A stretch of 64,000 nt of DNA from Rhodamnia argentea (GCF_020921035.1 NC_063156.1:5890001-5954000); one strand, 5' to 3'; shown: positions 1 through 11,784, counted from the first letter of the stretch. Translations and numbers: made by a program. The notes: a model not told the origin generated them from the sequence alone.

Positions 1-302
1 ATTCTGATCAACGGGCCTAAAATGCTCAAGCCTAAACCGGCGGAGACCTGTCCAGAATGAATGTAAACTTAAAAATAGGAAGTAAATCATTTTCATTATT
101 GAGAAGCCAGAATGAAACAATGTATCATAAGAACTCTCCAATCATACGTCGAACGGCCCGAAGACAAAGTGATGTTAGCGTGAGATCTGGGGAAAAACAT
201 GTCGAAAAGCGGACTTTTGAGTTAAAAAGTGGCCTCAAACTCCATCGGCCTTTGGAAAGCTCCTAATGAGTTTTTGGTCCCTAACTCCATCCAGATAGAT
301 GT

Positions 303-1725
303 GGCCATGGACGGTGAACTACCGGTTCTGGTTCATGAACCAGCAGTTTCGGTTCGTGGCCACGATGGAACGAGAACCGGCCCTTGAAGGAATGGTTCCG
401 GTTCCGAGCTGGTTCAAGGCAAGGTTCTGGTTCCGAATTTAAAATTTAATTTTAAATAATAAATTATGAAATTAAAAAATAAAAATTTATCAATTATAAA
501 TTATAGTTAAATTGTACATTGTAATCAAATTTGGAGGGAAAAAAAGGGAGAGGGGATGGACTTGAACTTAATGAATTATCATTAAATGCCTACATATCTT
601 CATGGAGATAGAAGAATCAAAGTCCATGTAATTTTTTTACTTTTGATAATCCCAACTTACCTCATCATTAATCGTCGCTACCCGTTGCGGTACCCATGGC
701 AGTGGTATCTCCATTATCATCATTAAAAAATTCGTCGTCTCGATCCAACTCTTGTTGTCGAAATTTAGCCTTGTCTAATCATAGATACAAGCTTGAGCTT
801 CCACGCATCCGGATTTAATCTTGAACGGCGGTTGTCCAAAATTAATCCTCCAGCGCTAAATGTTTGCTCAATTGTAACTGTTCAAGAATGAATTGATGTA
901 CCCGAAAATTTATTGCTGCCTGGTGTACATCCCCGCTTGCATTGCATGTTTTTGCCTCAAATGCCGACGATATGTTCCATAGCCGTCTTCTTTATTAAAA
1001 TTTTATAATTTCGTACAATATTTACAATTTATCTTGTACTTGTCTCCACTTACATGAACTTTGTCGAAGTGTTGCCATAAATTAGATGTACTCCCCTAGA
1101 CTTGCCGTTCCGGCTCTTTTGTTGTCGACGTTTCTTTGACGTTGGTAGGAGGATGAAGACTTTCTTACGTTGGGACGTGCTCGACATTGGGAACATAGTT
1201 GATATTATCAGCATCGTCTACTCAACATGTAAACTCACGAGAATCATATTGAATATGAGATTCAGAAAAATCGGATTCCCCCATCCCCATTAGCATCGGA
1301 CTCTTTCCCCTGTCACCGGCTCCGCTTTCACTTGCCATTTTTTTTCAAAAAATTGAGCGGAAAGGCGATTAAGAAAATTGACAGAATTGAACCGGGATTC
1401 AGCAGATTGAGAGAATTCAAGATAATTGAGAATTGAGAGAATTTGATAAAATCTGAGAGAAATTGTGAGAAACAATGAAAGGGGATGGAATGGTATTTAC
1501 AAAAATTTTAGAAGCAAAAAAAAAAAGTGAAGGGAGGGATGTTTCATAATTGCAACGGCCATAAGGGAATGGGGTGGGGCCCAGGGGGAACCCAGTTCTT
1601 TCCCCATTTTTTTGGGCCGATTCCTAATTTTTTAAAATCGGAACCGACCTGTGAGGGACCGGGCATGTTCCAGTTCTTTCATGGGCTAATTTCGGGCCCA
1701 AACCGGCCTGTGGCTATGTCTGCTT
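303..1725 (-). mobile_element. Deleted hAT DNA transposon with BED-finger and dimerisation remnants
   Basis: A non-autonomous or decayed hAT element. Both ends hold repeated GGTTC/CCGG motifs of the kind found in hAT subterminal regions (about 315-435 and 1570-1720). The outermost bases form an imperfect inverted pair (GTGGCCATGG near 310 against CCATGGCCAT at the end of the second copy near 4412). On the minus strand a BED zinc-finger pattern can be read at about 1105-970: LWQHFDKVHV, then CKYC, then HLRQKH. It is followed at about 870-765 by TFSAGGLILDNRRSRL, the conserved hAT C-terminal dimerisation region. The catalytic core that should lie between them is missing, so this is an internal deletion derivative. 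Stops interrupt the remnant. Exact termini and target duplication were not resolved. Confidence 0.7.
770..1293 (-). pseudogene. hAT transposase remnant (BED finger joined to C-terminal dimerisation region)
   Basis: A broken transposase reading frame inside the hAT element. Reading the minus strand, an acidic N-terminal stretch is followed by a BED-type finger (two Cys in CKYC, then HLRQKH about 15 residues on). About 35 residues later come EQTFSAGG and LDNRRSRLNP, which match the hAT family C-terminal motif. A full plant hAT transposase is roughly 600-800 residues; only about 170 codons remain, with several in-frame stops. The RNase H-like catalytic domain is not seen. The element can only have moved using a transposase supplied elsewhere. 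Confidence 0.65.
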
Positions 1726-1739
1726 TGAAAGGTCTCCTG

Positions 1740-2340
1740 TAGCAGTTATAGATAGGCGGATAAATGAAATCCACAAGTTGTAACTCAATAGAAAAGAAGG
1801 GATAATGAGGCAATACTCGACAATCTCGGTCGCCGAGGATCACTTTGCAGCCAAGCTTCTTCGCCGCTTTATCTGCATGGAGGAACTCGCTTTCGGGTTT
1901 TGCAAGGAAATGCCTCCTTCTTTAACACACTTCTAAGAAAACCTCATACACTCAAATGGGAACGTTAAAATATTAAATTGCACAACACAATAGACTATCA
2001 ATCGGATCGCATCAATACCTTGGGTATCGGGTGATTGATGACAATCGGAAATTTTACACAGGATAGCCGCAAGCGATTACAATTACAAAGATAAATAACT
2101 TTTCAATTCTCATCAATCCAAATATTAGAGCTCGAACTTGCATACACTCACCGCAATCCGATGTTCAACCCCAATCGGGTAGACATGGTGGCACTTCCCA
2201 CCCTCGACTAGAGCGGGACGGGTCGGGTGGACTACCCACCTGGCCAAATGTGAGGGTAAGTCGCCCTCACTATTTTCCTCTATCCCCTCTTTCGGCCTCT
2301 TTACCAAATCTGGACCTAAATCCTAATCCAAATCTTTATC
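1740..2340 (-). pseudogene. Broken TraB-domain protein gene, 5' and middle exons (unit 1)
   Basis: Minus-strand remnants of a host TraB-domain gene. The stretch at 2307-2125 reads DLPSHLARWVV, then EGGKCHHVYPIGVEH, which resembles the start of the TraB domain in plant proteins (LTCPS...EGG.CDVY.VGT.H). The stretch at 1925-1800 reads SEFLHADKAAKKLGCKVILGD, resembling the later EFR.AYEEA.KYG.KVILGDR motif. Plant TraB proteins are reported at ER-mitochondrion contacts; here the gene is not functional. The next exon (starting GACCTTTCAAAGC near 1737) is cut off by the hAT element. The typical His of the first motif is kept, but spacing and splice sites are eroded. Confidence 0.6.
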
Positions 2341-2449
2341 GGGCTTAATGGCAATCGAAGAGTAGCTGGCTACGGAGCATTTGCAGAAGTAGATGAAGAG
2401 GGAGCTAGCAGAGAGGAATGGGGCAAATGCTCCATAGCCAGCTATAGCT

Positions 2450-2640
2450 ATGTTTTCAATCCTTTCAATTCAGCAAGCATCAGGCGATAAAGTACCTTAG
2501 AGATAGGTGTGGTGCAAAGCATCAACTCAATGCAAAATTTAATCTCTCTATCAAGAGGTAAACCGGTAAAATGGAAAAATCATCAAGAAACACATTCGAA
2601 AATTCTCTAACGCAAGTAGTACAAGGGCATTAAATAAAAA
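2450..2640 (-). mobile_element. Ty3/gypsy pol fragment (fossil)
   Basis: A short minus-strand stretch whose translation resembles the N-terminal part of reverse transcriptase in Ty3/gypsy (Metaviridae-type) LTR retrotransposons, the region leading up to the PISKAPYR-like motif. It is an old, broken fragment of under 200 bp, without LTRs or other pol domains next to it. It lies between TraB-gene remnants and is duplicated at 5150-5330. It is either an insertion remnant or filler DNA picked up during rearrangement. Confidence 0.5.
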
Positions 2641-2754
2641 AAACTCTACTATCTGCTAGTTATGCTTATCGGGGCGCATCTATATTATACACGCTTTATG
2701 CTCTATGAGCGTACATCTATTCCACGAAACTTTGAAAAATAAAATAGAATACTC

Positions 2755-2795
2755 ACGTATTTCGTTCATGAATGAATTATTCAATTACTTAAGAA
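2755..2795 (-). pseudogene. TraB exon remnant (IHERNT splice junction)
   Basis: A short minus-strand stretch reading VIE-stop-FIHERNT and ending in the donor-like GTGAGT. It matches the TraB exon that ends with the LVHERD motif and is the same junction seen in all copies of the 10-19 kb array. Here the following exon is missing and the Ty3/gypsy fragment lies downstream instead. Confidence 0.5.
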
Positions 2796-3744
2796 AATTC
2801 ATGAAAAGGCCACTACAAAAGCAAAAAATAAAAAATATCAACAACGTGATCGCAATAGTTTTAATGACAAGCTGATAAATCTTACTATAGAAGTATATTT
2901 AGAAATAAATTTTTCGCGCCATACCTATTAGCATGATATGTACAATCAAACATTGAATTATATTTAACGCGCGAAGATAAATCTAACTTTTCATGTCTTT
3001 TTTCAATTGCTCTTGTTTTCTTCTCCCTAACAATAACATAAATTATTCCAAATCCAAAATTCAAAACTCCAACTTTCTTGACACAATTTAGTAGAAGCGG
3101 ACTGTTTATTTGTCGATCTTGCTTGATTTTGGCATTTGAGCATGATAGTTGTTAGCCCTTATTATCTCTTGATGACGCGATGAATGATTTGATGAGCTAA
3201 ACATCGAGCACTAGGCAAAACTACTAAGCGATTACAAAAAAATTGTGTAAACGCGAAGATCAATAGTTCATGATATGGGGAACAACTTTGGAGAAGAAAG
3301 TATTTTCATTAGACAAGAAGAAAACTCAATCTATCAATCCAAAAAAATCAGTAGTTCATGATGTGGGGAACAATATCCTAAAATTTTATTCTTATGTATA
3401 AACAAAGCTCATCAACCCCTCAATCAATCCAAAAAACTCAGAATCCACCCGACTTCGAATTATGTCCTAAATCTGAAAATTGCCTCTAATTAGATGAATT
3501 ATGACTTAAATTCCTACCCGGCATAGCAAAAAGATATCAGCTTAGCTAGCTTTGACTTGCGGATCGAAGAAGCGCAAAATTTTTTCCCTCTTTCTTTCTC
3601 CTCTCTCTCGAACGAGCCTCATTTTTACTCACGTTATCTCCAGATGTCATGTTCTTTTGCTGAAGAAAGAGAAAATAAGAAAAAAATTGGGGATAAGCTT
3701 GAGCCTGGTTTAAAGAAAATATGGACTTATTGGGCCAATATTAC

Positions 3745-4015
3745 ACCTCTCTTCCTTTAGCCTTTTTGCTTCTTTTCTTAACCTTTAGCGCTTATATTTC
3801 TCATTTTAGCCAGTTATTCTGCAATTTCATTAATTTGTCTATCCCCAACAAGTTCCCTTCCTTTCAAGATGTCTTTCTCTATATCATGCCTTGCATCCTC
3901 CATTTCCATTTCATGTTCAACTCGTGTCCTTTTGGTAAAATCGTTGCTTGAATTAGTCACTTCACGTAAAATGAAATCATTTCTACCGTTGTAGTACTAT
4001 GGCTCTGATGAAATT
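3745..4015 (-). pseudogene. Charged coding-like exon remnant, unknown, unit 1
   Basis: A minus-strand stretch with a nearly open frame rich in Glu, Asp, Lys and Arg (for example EHEMEMEDARHDIEKDILKG). It recurs with the same reading at 6495-6710 and, with frame damage, at 18400-18690. In the array it lies upstream of the TraB remnants on the same strand, so it may be an upstream exon of that gene or part of a neighbouring gene duplicated with it. I do not recognise a family; the composition suggests a helical or coiled-coil segment. Confidence 0.35.
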
Positions 4016-4499
4016 TCCCATTATTGGCTCCTAATGATCAAGAAAAGTAACACAGACACACACGAAGACAAAATTGATAGAATTGAGCCGGGATTCAGCG
4101 GATTGAGAGAATTTAAGAGAATTGAGAATTGAGAGAATTTGATAAACTTTGACAGAAATTGTGAGAAAAAATGAAATGGGATGAATGGTATTTACAGAAA
4201 TTTTAGAAGCAAAAAAAAAAAAAAAGTGAAGGGAGGGGTGTTTCATAATTGCAACGGCCATAAGGGATTGGGGTGGGGCCCGGGGTGAACCCGGTTCTTT
4301 CCCCATTTTTTTGGGCCGATTCCTAATTTTTTAAAATCGGAACCGACCTGTGAGGGACCGGGCCTGTTCCAGTTCTTTCATGGGCCGATTTCAGGCCCAA
4401 ACCGGCCCATGGCCATGTTTGCTTTGAAAGGTCTCTTGTAGCAGTTATAGAAAGGCGAATAAATGAAATCCACAAGCTGTAACTCAACAGAAAAGAAGG

Positions 4500-5079
4500 G
4501 ATAAGGAGGCAATACTCGACAATCTCGGTCGCCGAGGATCACTTTGCAGCCAAGCTTCTTCGTTGCTTTATCCGCATGGCGAAACTCGCTTTTGGGTTTT
4601 GCAAGGAAATGCCTCCTTTCTTTAACACAATTCTAAGAAAACCGCCCGCACTCAAATGGGAATGTTAAAATATTAAATTGCACAACACAATATACCATCA
4701 ATCGGATAGCATCAATACCTTGGGTATCGGGTGATTGATGACAACCGGAACTTCTACACGGGATAGCCGCAAGCGATTACAATTACAAAGATAAATAGCT
4801 TTTCAATTCTCATCAATCCAAAAATTAGAGCTCGGACTTGCATACACTCACCGCAGTCCGATGTTCAACCCCAACCAGGTAGACGTGGTGGCACTTCCCA
4901 CCCTCGACTAGAGCGGGATGGGTCAAGTGGACTACCCACCTGGCCAAATGTGAGGGTAAGTCGCCCTCACTATTTTCCTCTATCCCCTCTTTCGGCCTCT
5001 CGACCAAATCTGGAGCTAAATCCCGATCCAAATCTTTATCGGGCTTAATGGCGATCGAAGAGTACCGGCTACGGAGCAT
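4500..5079 (-). pseudogene. Broken TraB-domain protein gene, 5' and middle exons (unit 2)
   Basis: Duplicate of the remnant in unit 1. The frame at 5079-4825 is open for 84 codons and reads DLPSHLARWVV, then EGGKCHHVYLVGVEH, the TraB domain start. The stretch at 4625-4500 reads SEFRHADKATKKLGCKVILGD, closer to the family motif EFR.A than unit 1. The downstream catalytic-like part of the gene is absent, because the hAT end interrupts it near 4425. A host pseudogene; its few differences from unit 1 suggest a fairly recent duplication. Confidence 0.6.
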
Positions 5080-5149
5080 TTACGGAAGTAGATGAAGAGG
5101 GAGCTAGCCGAGAGGAATAGGGCAAATGCTCCATAGCCAGCTATAACTG

Positions 5150-5330
5150 TGTTTTCAATCCTTTCAATTCAACGGGCGCTAGGCGATAAAGTACCTTAGC
5201 GATCGGTGTAGTGCAAAGCATCAACTTAATGCAAAATTCAATCTCTCTAGCAAGAGGTAAACTGGTGAAATCATCAAGAAACACATCCGAAAATTCTCTA
5301 ACACAAGTAATACAAGGGCATTAAACAAAA
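5150..5330 (-). mobile_element. Ty3/gypsy pol fragment (fossil), second copy
   Basis: Duplicate of the fragment at 2450-2640, carried in the second 2.7-kb unit. It is broken and has no LTRs of its own. The identical position in both units shows it was present before the duplication. Confidence 0.5.
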
Positions 5331-6494
5331 AATACTCTACTATCTACTAGTTATGCTTATCGTGGCGCATCTGTATTATACACGCTTTATGCTCTATGAG
5401 CGCGCATCTATTCTATGAAACTTTGAAAAATAAAATAGAATACTCACGTATTTCGTTCATGAATTAATTATTCAATTACTTAAGAAAATTCATGAAAAAG
5501 GCCACTACAAAAGCAGAAAATCAAAAATATCAACACATGATCATAATAGTTTTAATGACAAGTTGATAAATCTTACTGTAGAAGTATATTTAGAAATAAA
5601 TTTTTCGCCCATACCTTGCATGATATGTACAATCGAACATTGAATTATATTTAACGCACGAAGATAAATCTAACTTTTCATGTCTTTTTTCAATTGCTCT
5701 TGTTTTCTTCTCCCTAACAATAACATAAATTATTCCAAATCCAAAATTCAAAACTCCAACTTTCTTGACATAATTTAGTAGAAGCGGGCTGTTTATTTGT
5801 CGATCTTGCTTGATTTTGGCATTTGAGCATGATAGTTGTTAGCCCTTATTATCTCTTGATGACGCGATGAATGATTTGATGAGCTAAACATCGAGCACTA
5901 GGCAAAACTACTAAACGATTACAAAAAATTGTGTAAACGCGAAGATCAATAGTTCATGATGTGGGGAACAACTTTGGAGAAGAAAGTATTTTCATTAGAC
6001 AAGAAGAAAACTCAATCAATCAATCCGAAAAACTCAGTAGTTCATGATGTGGGGAACAACATCCTAAAATTTTATTCTTATGTATAAACAAAGCTAATCA
6101 ACTCCTCAATCAATCCAAAAAACTCAGAATCCACCCGACTTCGAATTATGTCCTAAATCTGAAAATTGCCTCTAATTAGATGAATTATGACTTAAATTCC
6201 TACCCGGCATAGCAAGAAGATATGAGTTTAGCTGGCTTTGACTTGCGGATCGAAGAGGCGCAAAAGTTTTTCCTTCTTTCTTTCTCCTCTCTCTCGAACG
6301 AGCCTCATTTTTACTCACGTTGTCTCCGGATGTCATGTTCTTTTGCTGAAGAAAGAGAAAATAAGAAAAAAATTGGGGATAAGCTTGGGCCTGGCTTAAA
6401 GAAAATATGGACTTATTGGGCCAATATTACATCTCTCTTCCTTTGGCCTTTTTGCTTCATTCTTGAACCTCTAGCACTTATATATCTCATTTTA

Positions 6495-6710
6495 GCTAGT
6501 TATTCTACAATTTAATTAATTTGTCTATCCCCAGCAAGTTCCCTTCCTTTCAAGATGTCTTTCTCTATATCATGCCTTGCATCCTCCATTTCCATTTCAT
6601 GTTCAACTCGTGTCCTTTTGGCAAAATCCTTGCTTGAATCAGTCACTTCACCTAAAATGAAATCATTTCTACCACTATTGTACTATGGCTCTGATGAAAT
6701 TTCCCATTAT
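6495..6710 (-). pseudogene. Charged coding-like exon remnant, unknown, unit 2
   Basis: Second copy of the charged stretch seen at 3745-4015, again on the minus strand and reading EVTDSSKDFAKRTRVEHEME with few changes. It is interrupted at its 3' end by a stop. Conservation of the frame between units reflects recent duplication and does not by itself prove function. Confidence 0.35.
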
Positions 6711-6784
6711 TAGCTCCCGATGATCGGGAAAAGTAACACGGACGCACACGAAGACAAAACAACAAAGTTGAAATCGGGGACTAG

Positions 6785-9700
6785 TGTCGCGACCCAAATC
6801 TCGGTGAGGAAAGTGAGAGGGCTAATGGGTCGACCTTCCGGCTCGGTTGCGTGTGGGCCTTCGGACGCGGGCCTCTCCCAAGGCCCATTACCCAAATCGC
6901 GGCGGAGGATAAAATCGTAGTCGACCTTCGGTGCGGTCTAGTGGCATGTGCTACGTGTGCATGCCAAGGAGTCGCCACCAATCGTTTCGTGGAAGGTACG
7001 ATTGGAAACCCTATCGAATAGTCGGGAGTTTCTATTCGATTCTGCGAGAACTAGAGAAGTGGGATCGGGGACTTAGTTACGCCAACTATCAGAGTTGACG
7101 CCCTTTCGGTATCTAAGTTGAGTGAATTTTCTAACCTCGAGATTTCATGCAGATGAGTGGGGTACGGATCCTAATTTAGGAGTTCATGCAGATGAAAATG
7201 ACTATCCTAGCAATCACAATCAATCAAAGTAAATGCGCAAATCAAGGAATCCATAACGTGCGGATAAATCACATCAAATCAACATGGCATTCCTAGTATA
7301 GCTCTATTGGCTCAGAGAAAAGGTATTCAAAGCATAGGAGAAGATCGAGAATGATTTGGAAGTGATTCGCCCATGAGGGGCAAAATCGTAATTTTGAGAA
7401 AATTTGGGGACGATTTGCCAAAAAGGGGAAAATCGTCATTTCTGAAGTAATCTGAAGTGAGAAATGTCAAAAATAGGATTGGCCATTTAAACAGACCTAT
7501 TTCCTAATTTTCGACATTTTACGAAGGTTCACGAGAATTTTTGGAGACAAGTTACCCCTAAAGGGTAAAATTGTCAATTTTGGAAAGATCGGAAAAAGAA
7601 ATCTCAAAAATAGGATTGGCTAGTTGATTGTGGCCATTCCTCAATTTTTGAGAATTTTTGGAATTTTTGTGAATTTTCTACAATTTTTCCTAATTTTTTT
7701 TTCGATTTTTTAATGATTTTTTGATTTTTTGATTTTTTTTTTCGGACCGGGTCAACCCGGTCAACGGACCGAGTCGACCCGGTCCACAGACCAGTCCGCC
7801 CGGTCCGGACCTACATCCGGACCGGCCTCCTCCCGAAACGACGCCGTCCCACACTCGGCGCCCAAGACTTCAAAATTCCCGCCCAAAACAATAGCGAAAC
7901 ACCGGATTGCTCCACGTGGCGCCTCCCCGACGGTCGGATCGTCTTTCCGAATCGACGGTCGAGATTAGAATGAAGTTAAATCTCGATCGTTCGATCTAAT
8001 TATTTTTATTCTTTTTTTTTAAAATGATTTTTATGTATTATTTGAATTTTTTCGAAAATCCGATCCAACGATCGGAATGGTGACACGTGGCCGAACCTGG
8101 GCCGCGCGATCACGAAAATCGGATTTTTATTTTTCTGAGAAAGGGATAATTTCGAAAAAATCATTTTGATTTTTAAAAAAACGAGATCTCGATACGTGGC
8201 GTCCCTATGAGCCGTCGGATCACTTTTATTTTGTTACAATAAATTTGCCGACGTGGCCGCCACGTGGTCGCCACATCGGCGACACCCGGGCGTTGACCGG
8301 GTCAACTTTCGTTGACCGGTCAACTTTCGTTGACCGGTCAACGTCTTCGCCGGAGAAGACAATCGGCGCCGGCGAACCTCGCCGGCGCCTCGCCGGAAGT
8401 CGATTCCGACGCCCAAACGACCCCAAAACGTCGCGGTTTTTCTCTCATTCGATCTCACCACTAGCCTATATCCATATATCCCAAACTTGACCCGAACGAC
8501 AAACCCAAACTAACCTAAACCGACCTCCGACGTCCGGCCAAACCTGCAATTTCCGGCGACCCAAAAGAAAAAGCATGAAACGTTGACAAGAATCAACGAT
8601 CGTTCTGCAAACCTAATCCCGATCAACTCTGAACCAACATATCCAAGATTTCGGACGCAAAGTAACTATAACTCAACCGGACGAAGTTTTAATCGAGCAC
8701 GTGAGTCCGGCTATCACAAAGCATACAAATCCGTAAACTAAAACAATCATTAGCTCCGTTAATCGACGTTTACGGAACTTAGAACACTTATCCGGCGATC
8801 GGATTGCTTCGGCTTTCGGAATGAACGAGTTCATGAGCTCGGAGCAGGCCATGAGATCATGAGGTCGACGCAAAAGGTTTCATGCATCAGAATCACGGAC
8901 AAAGTGCAAAAACCGAGTCAGGGGAGTCGCAGGAACATTTCCAGTCAAAACAGTAGAGAAAAAGACAATGATCCGTTGGAACTAAGCTACGAGAGGCCAA
9001 ATCTGGAAAATGGCGAGGAAGCTCACCTGTTTCGAGCTTGATGGCGACGGCAGGAGGCTTCAAAATCTTCGCGAGACCGAGAGGACTCGAATGATGCTAT
9101 CGGCGAAGGAAGGCGTCGCCCGAAGCGGCCGGCGACCAAGCTTTGACCTCTCGGTGCTCTTCTCTCTAATGGTGTCCCTCTCCTCTTCCCGTTCGCTCTC
9201 TCCGATCTCTCTCCCTCTTCCGTTTACGAGCGCCTCCTTTTTTGTTTGTTTTCCTCCTAACCTTCGGCTGTTCTCGAAGCTTCCTGAAGCTTCCTCGTCG
9301 AATAACGGCTTCAAGAAACGGATCCTCCTCTCGCCCGTGCGCCCGTGACCCCCCTTGAAGAAGACGATGAATAGTGCCGGGTCTCCGGGTCGGATCCGCC
9401 CGACCCGGCGGACCCGGCTCGTGCAAAAAAGGCTAAATTGAGGTAGTAACTAGCATTTTTTCGTGAAATTGATGCCAAAATTCGTTTTCCCAACATGGAT
9501 TCCCTTACAAATGTGATTTTCGTGAAAAATTCCTTTGAAATTGAGTGAAAACCCCAAATTTCGAGTAGGATCCGAAATTGATTTTCACAAAATTGGAGTC
9601 CTTAATGAAGGAATTAGCATCAATTGAGCCCGTCATTAGATTCATGAGGTGGAAAATTATAGGATAGGGGTCATGGGGTTCCATGGGTGTCTCTTAGGAA

Positions 9701-10239
9701 GATTTAATTTCGGATTTGGCATGATAGGGACTAAAATGAAAGGAATTTTTGTGCAATTAAGTCCCTAGTGCCAAAATTGAGTAAATTAAGGTGCAATTGG
9801 ATCAAAATGTGAAATGGAATGCTAAAGATTCATGCCACAACCCTCAATAATGGAGAAAGAAAAATAAAATGACCCCAAATGGTATTTTTATGTCTAATTT
9901 GTGGGGTGCATTTGTGAAGGAACACACAAATCCGAAATGGAATTTTCAAACTTTAAGAGGTCAAAATGAAAAGGAAATTAAAATAAAAATACTGACTATT
10001 TTTCTGTATTTTTGTGACCTCGAATGGTATTTTTCTGGATTTTTTGGGTATTTTCCTATTTTCTGAAAAATATCAAAAAATGCGAAAAATATGAAAAATT
10101 ATTTTTTGTTCAAAAATGGTTCCTTGAGCTTGGCCAAGACTACCAAAGTTGATTTTGCAATTTTCTAATTTTTTTGAATTTTTTATGAATTTTCAAAAAA
10201 AATAAATCGAAAAAGATGATTAAAAATCAGGTGTCAACA
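6785..10239 (+). mobile_element. Solo LTR, Ty3/gypsy, probably Tat/Ogre type, 3455 bp
   Basis: The element starts TGTCGCGACC and ends GTGTCAACA, so it has TG...CA termini, and is flanked by ACTAG on the left and ACTTG on the right: a 5-bp target duplication with one mismatch. The uninterrupted site is present in a paralogous copy near 18768-18782 (GGGGACTAGGAGACTAA), which fixes both ends. Features such as GGAGTCGCCACCAA near 6970 and the TGTCGCGACC start recall the very long LTRs of plant Tat/Ogre elements. No gag, pol or primer-binding site is seen. It therefore looks like one LTR left after recombination between the two ends of an element. The mismatch in the target duplication suggests moderate age. 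Confidence 0.8.
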
Positions 10240-10426
10240 ACTTGGAGACTAAGGGGATGATTCATCTTAAGCAAGCTTCTAGTCATGTCAATTCCCAATA
10301 AACTGACCCAAAAAAATAACAACAAAAATCAAAAGCGAGCAGATCATATAGGAAGTCTCTCTGTTCATGAGGTTCGACCATTGATGCAAGCATAGAACCA
10401 CTCTCGCTCTGGAGCATACGCATTAC

Positions 10427-10905
10427 CACTTCCATATCCTTTCCATTTTGCTTAGATGCGCAGGGCCCACAACAACGACTATTAAAGTATAACTCTTTGC
10501 AAGTTTGTTCAATCCCGATGCCACATATCTAAAAGACAAATAAAGCAAAGAGATTAATAAAACTATATATTATACACGCTTGATGTTCTATGAGCGCACA
10601 TCTATTCCACAAAACCTTGAAAAATAAAATAAAATACTCACGTATTTCGTTCATGAATGAATTATTCAATTACTTGAGAAAATTTATGAAAATGCCACTA
10701 CAAAAGTAGAAAACCAGAAATATTAACACATGATCGCAATAATTTTTAATGACAAGCTGATAAATCTCACTGTACAAGTATATTTAGAAATAAATTTTTC
10801 GCGCTCAAATGGTGTAAGTTTTTCAAGCATCTTTTGAAAGACATAAATTATTTGCTTCTTCATAAGCACTATGAAATTCACTTTCGGATATATTTACGTA
10901 TTTCC
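10427..10905 (-). pseudogene. TraB-gene 3' exons, copy A
   Basis: Minus-strand remnants of three exons: SEFHSAYEEA (about 10890-10850), the FIHERNT exon end (about 10670-10635), and a final exon reading YVASGLNKLAKSYTL, then VVGPAHLSKMERIWKW (10531-10427). The donor GTGAGT after AATAC and the acceptor TCTTTTAG before ATAT join to HERNTYVAS, matching the TraB motif HERD.YM. The first exon is shortened by a deletion compared with copies B-F. A TAA codon interrupts the frame before FIHERNT. Confidence 0.6.
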
Positions 10906-11784
10906 CTCCGTGCCTGTTATAATTCTAAAAAAAGTAACTGAACTCAAATAAAAACACTACACCTTACCATATTTTGAAATTGCACAATGCAAGTGCCATC
11001 CTTAATTAATATGAATAACTAGGGTTTGACATAATTGATCACGCGTCCGACCTGTTAGCAAGATATCCGCATTCGAACATTAAATTATATTTACCGCATC
11101 AAGATAAATCTAACTTTTCATGTCTTTTTTCAATTTCTTGTTGTTTTCTTGTCCTAAACAATGACATAAATTATTGCAAATTCAAAATTCAAAGCTCCAA
11201 CTTTCTTGACACAATTTAGCATATACCAACTGCTTGTTTATCCATCTTGCTTGATTTTGGCGGTTGAGTCTGATAGTTGTTAGCCCTTATTATCTCTCGG
11301 TGACGCGATGAATGATTTGATGAGCTGAAAATCGAGCATTAAGCAAAACTACTAAGCGGTTATGAAAAATTGTGTAAACACGAAGATAAGGAGTTCATGA
11401 TGTGGGGAACAACTTTACAAAAGGAAGTATTTTCATTGGATGTGTAGCAAGGGAAATTTTAATCGATTTTTTAAACCGGCTTATACGGAAACAGTTTTGT
11501 GCATCGATCAAAATCATAACCGTCATCCAAGCAAATCAATTTAAAAATTCATGAAATTTTAATATTTTACAAATAAGATTGTGCACGAAAATTTTCATGA
11601 AGGCTGCAATGTCTGATTTAGCTTGTATAGACTGCACCATGTTGAACAATCCTAGTGAAAAACAACCATCCAGTAACCATATTAAGGAAATCTGCGAAAG
11701 ACCATTTTAGTGGTCCAAAGTGCCTAAAACATTATGTACGAGTTACCTAAATCTATTTTGATCTTTCTTTTGCTTGTATTTCAG

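Larger units (their letters stand above)
1376..4072. repeat. First unit of a 2.7-kb tandem duplication
   Basis: This segment repeats almost in full at 4073-6784, differing by scattered substitutions and small indels. It begins inside the right part of the hAT element (GGGATTCAGC... near 1390 matches 4092). It contains TraB-gene exon remnants, a Ty3/gypsy fragment and a charged coding-like stretch near its right end. Because the second unit starts with only the right third of the hAT element, the duplication happened after the hAT insertion. Unequal exchange or replication slippage would explain it. Confidence 0.85.
4073..6784. repeat. Second unit of the 2.7-kb tandem duplication
   Basis: Copy of 1376-4072. 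It begins at ATTGATAGAATTGAGCC and ends where a long solo LTR is inserted at 6785. Its original continuation, GGAGACTAAGG, resumes at 10244. The same junction exists uninterrupted near 18765-18785, which confirms the continuity. Confidence 0.85.

Noticed and set aside
7729-9426. Many overlapping open frames on both strands
   Set aside because: They sit inside the 3.46-kb solo LTR in a GC-rich stretch; compositional artefacts with no family match.
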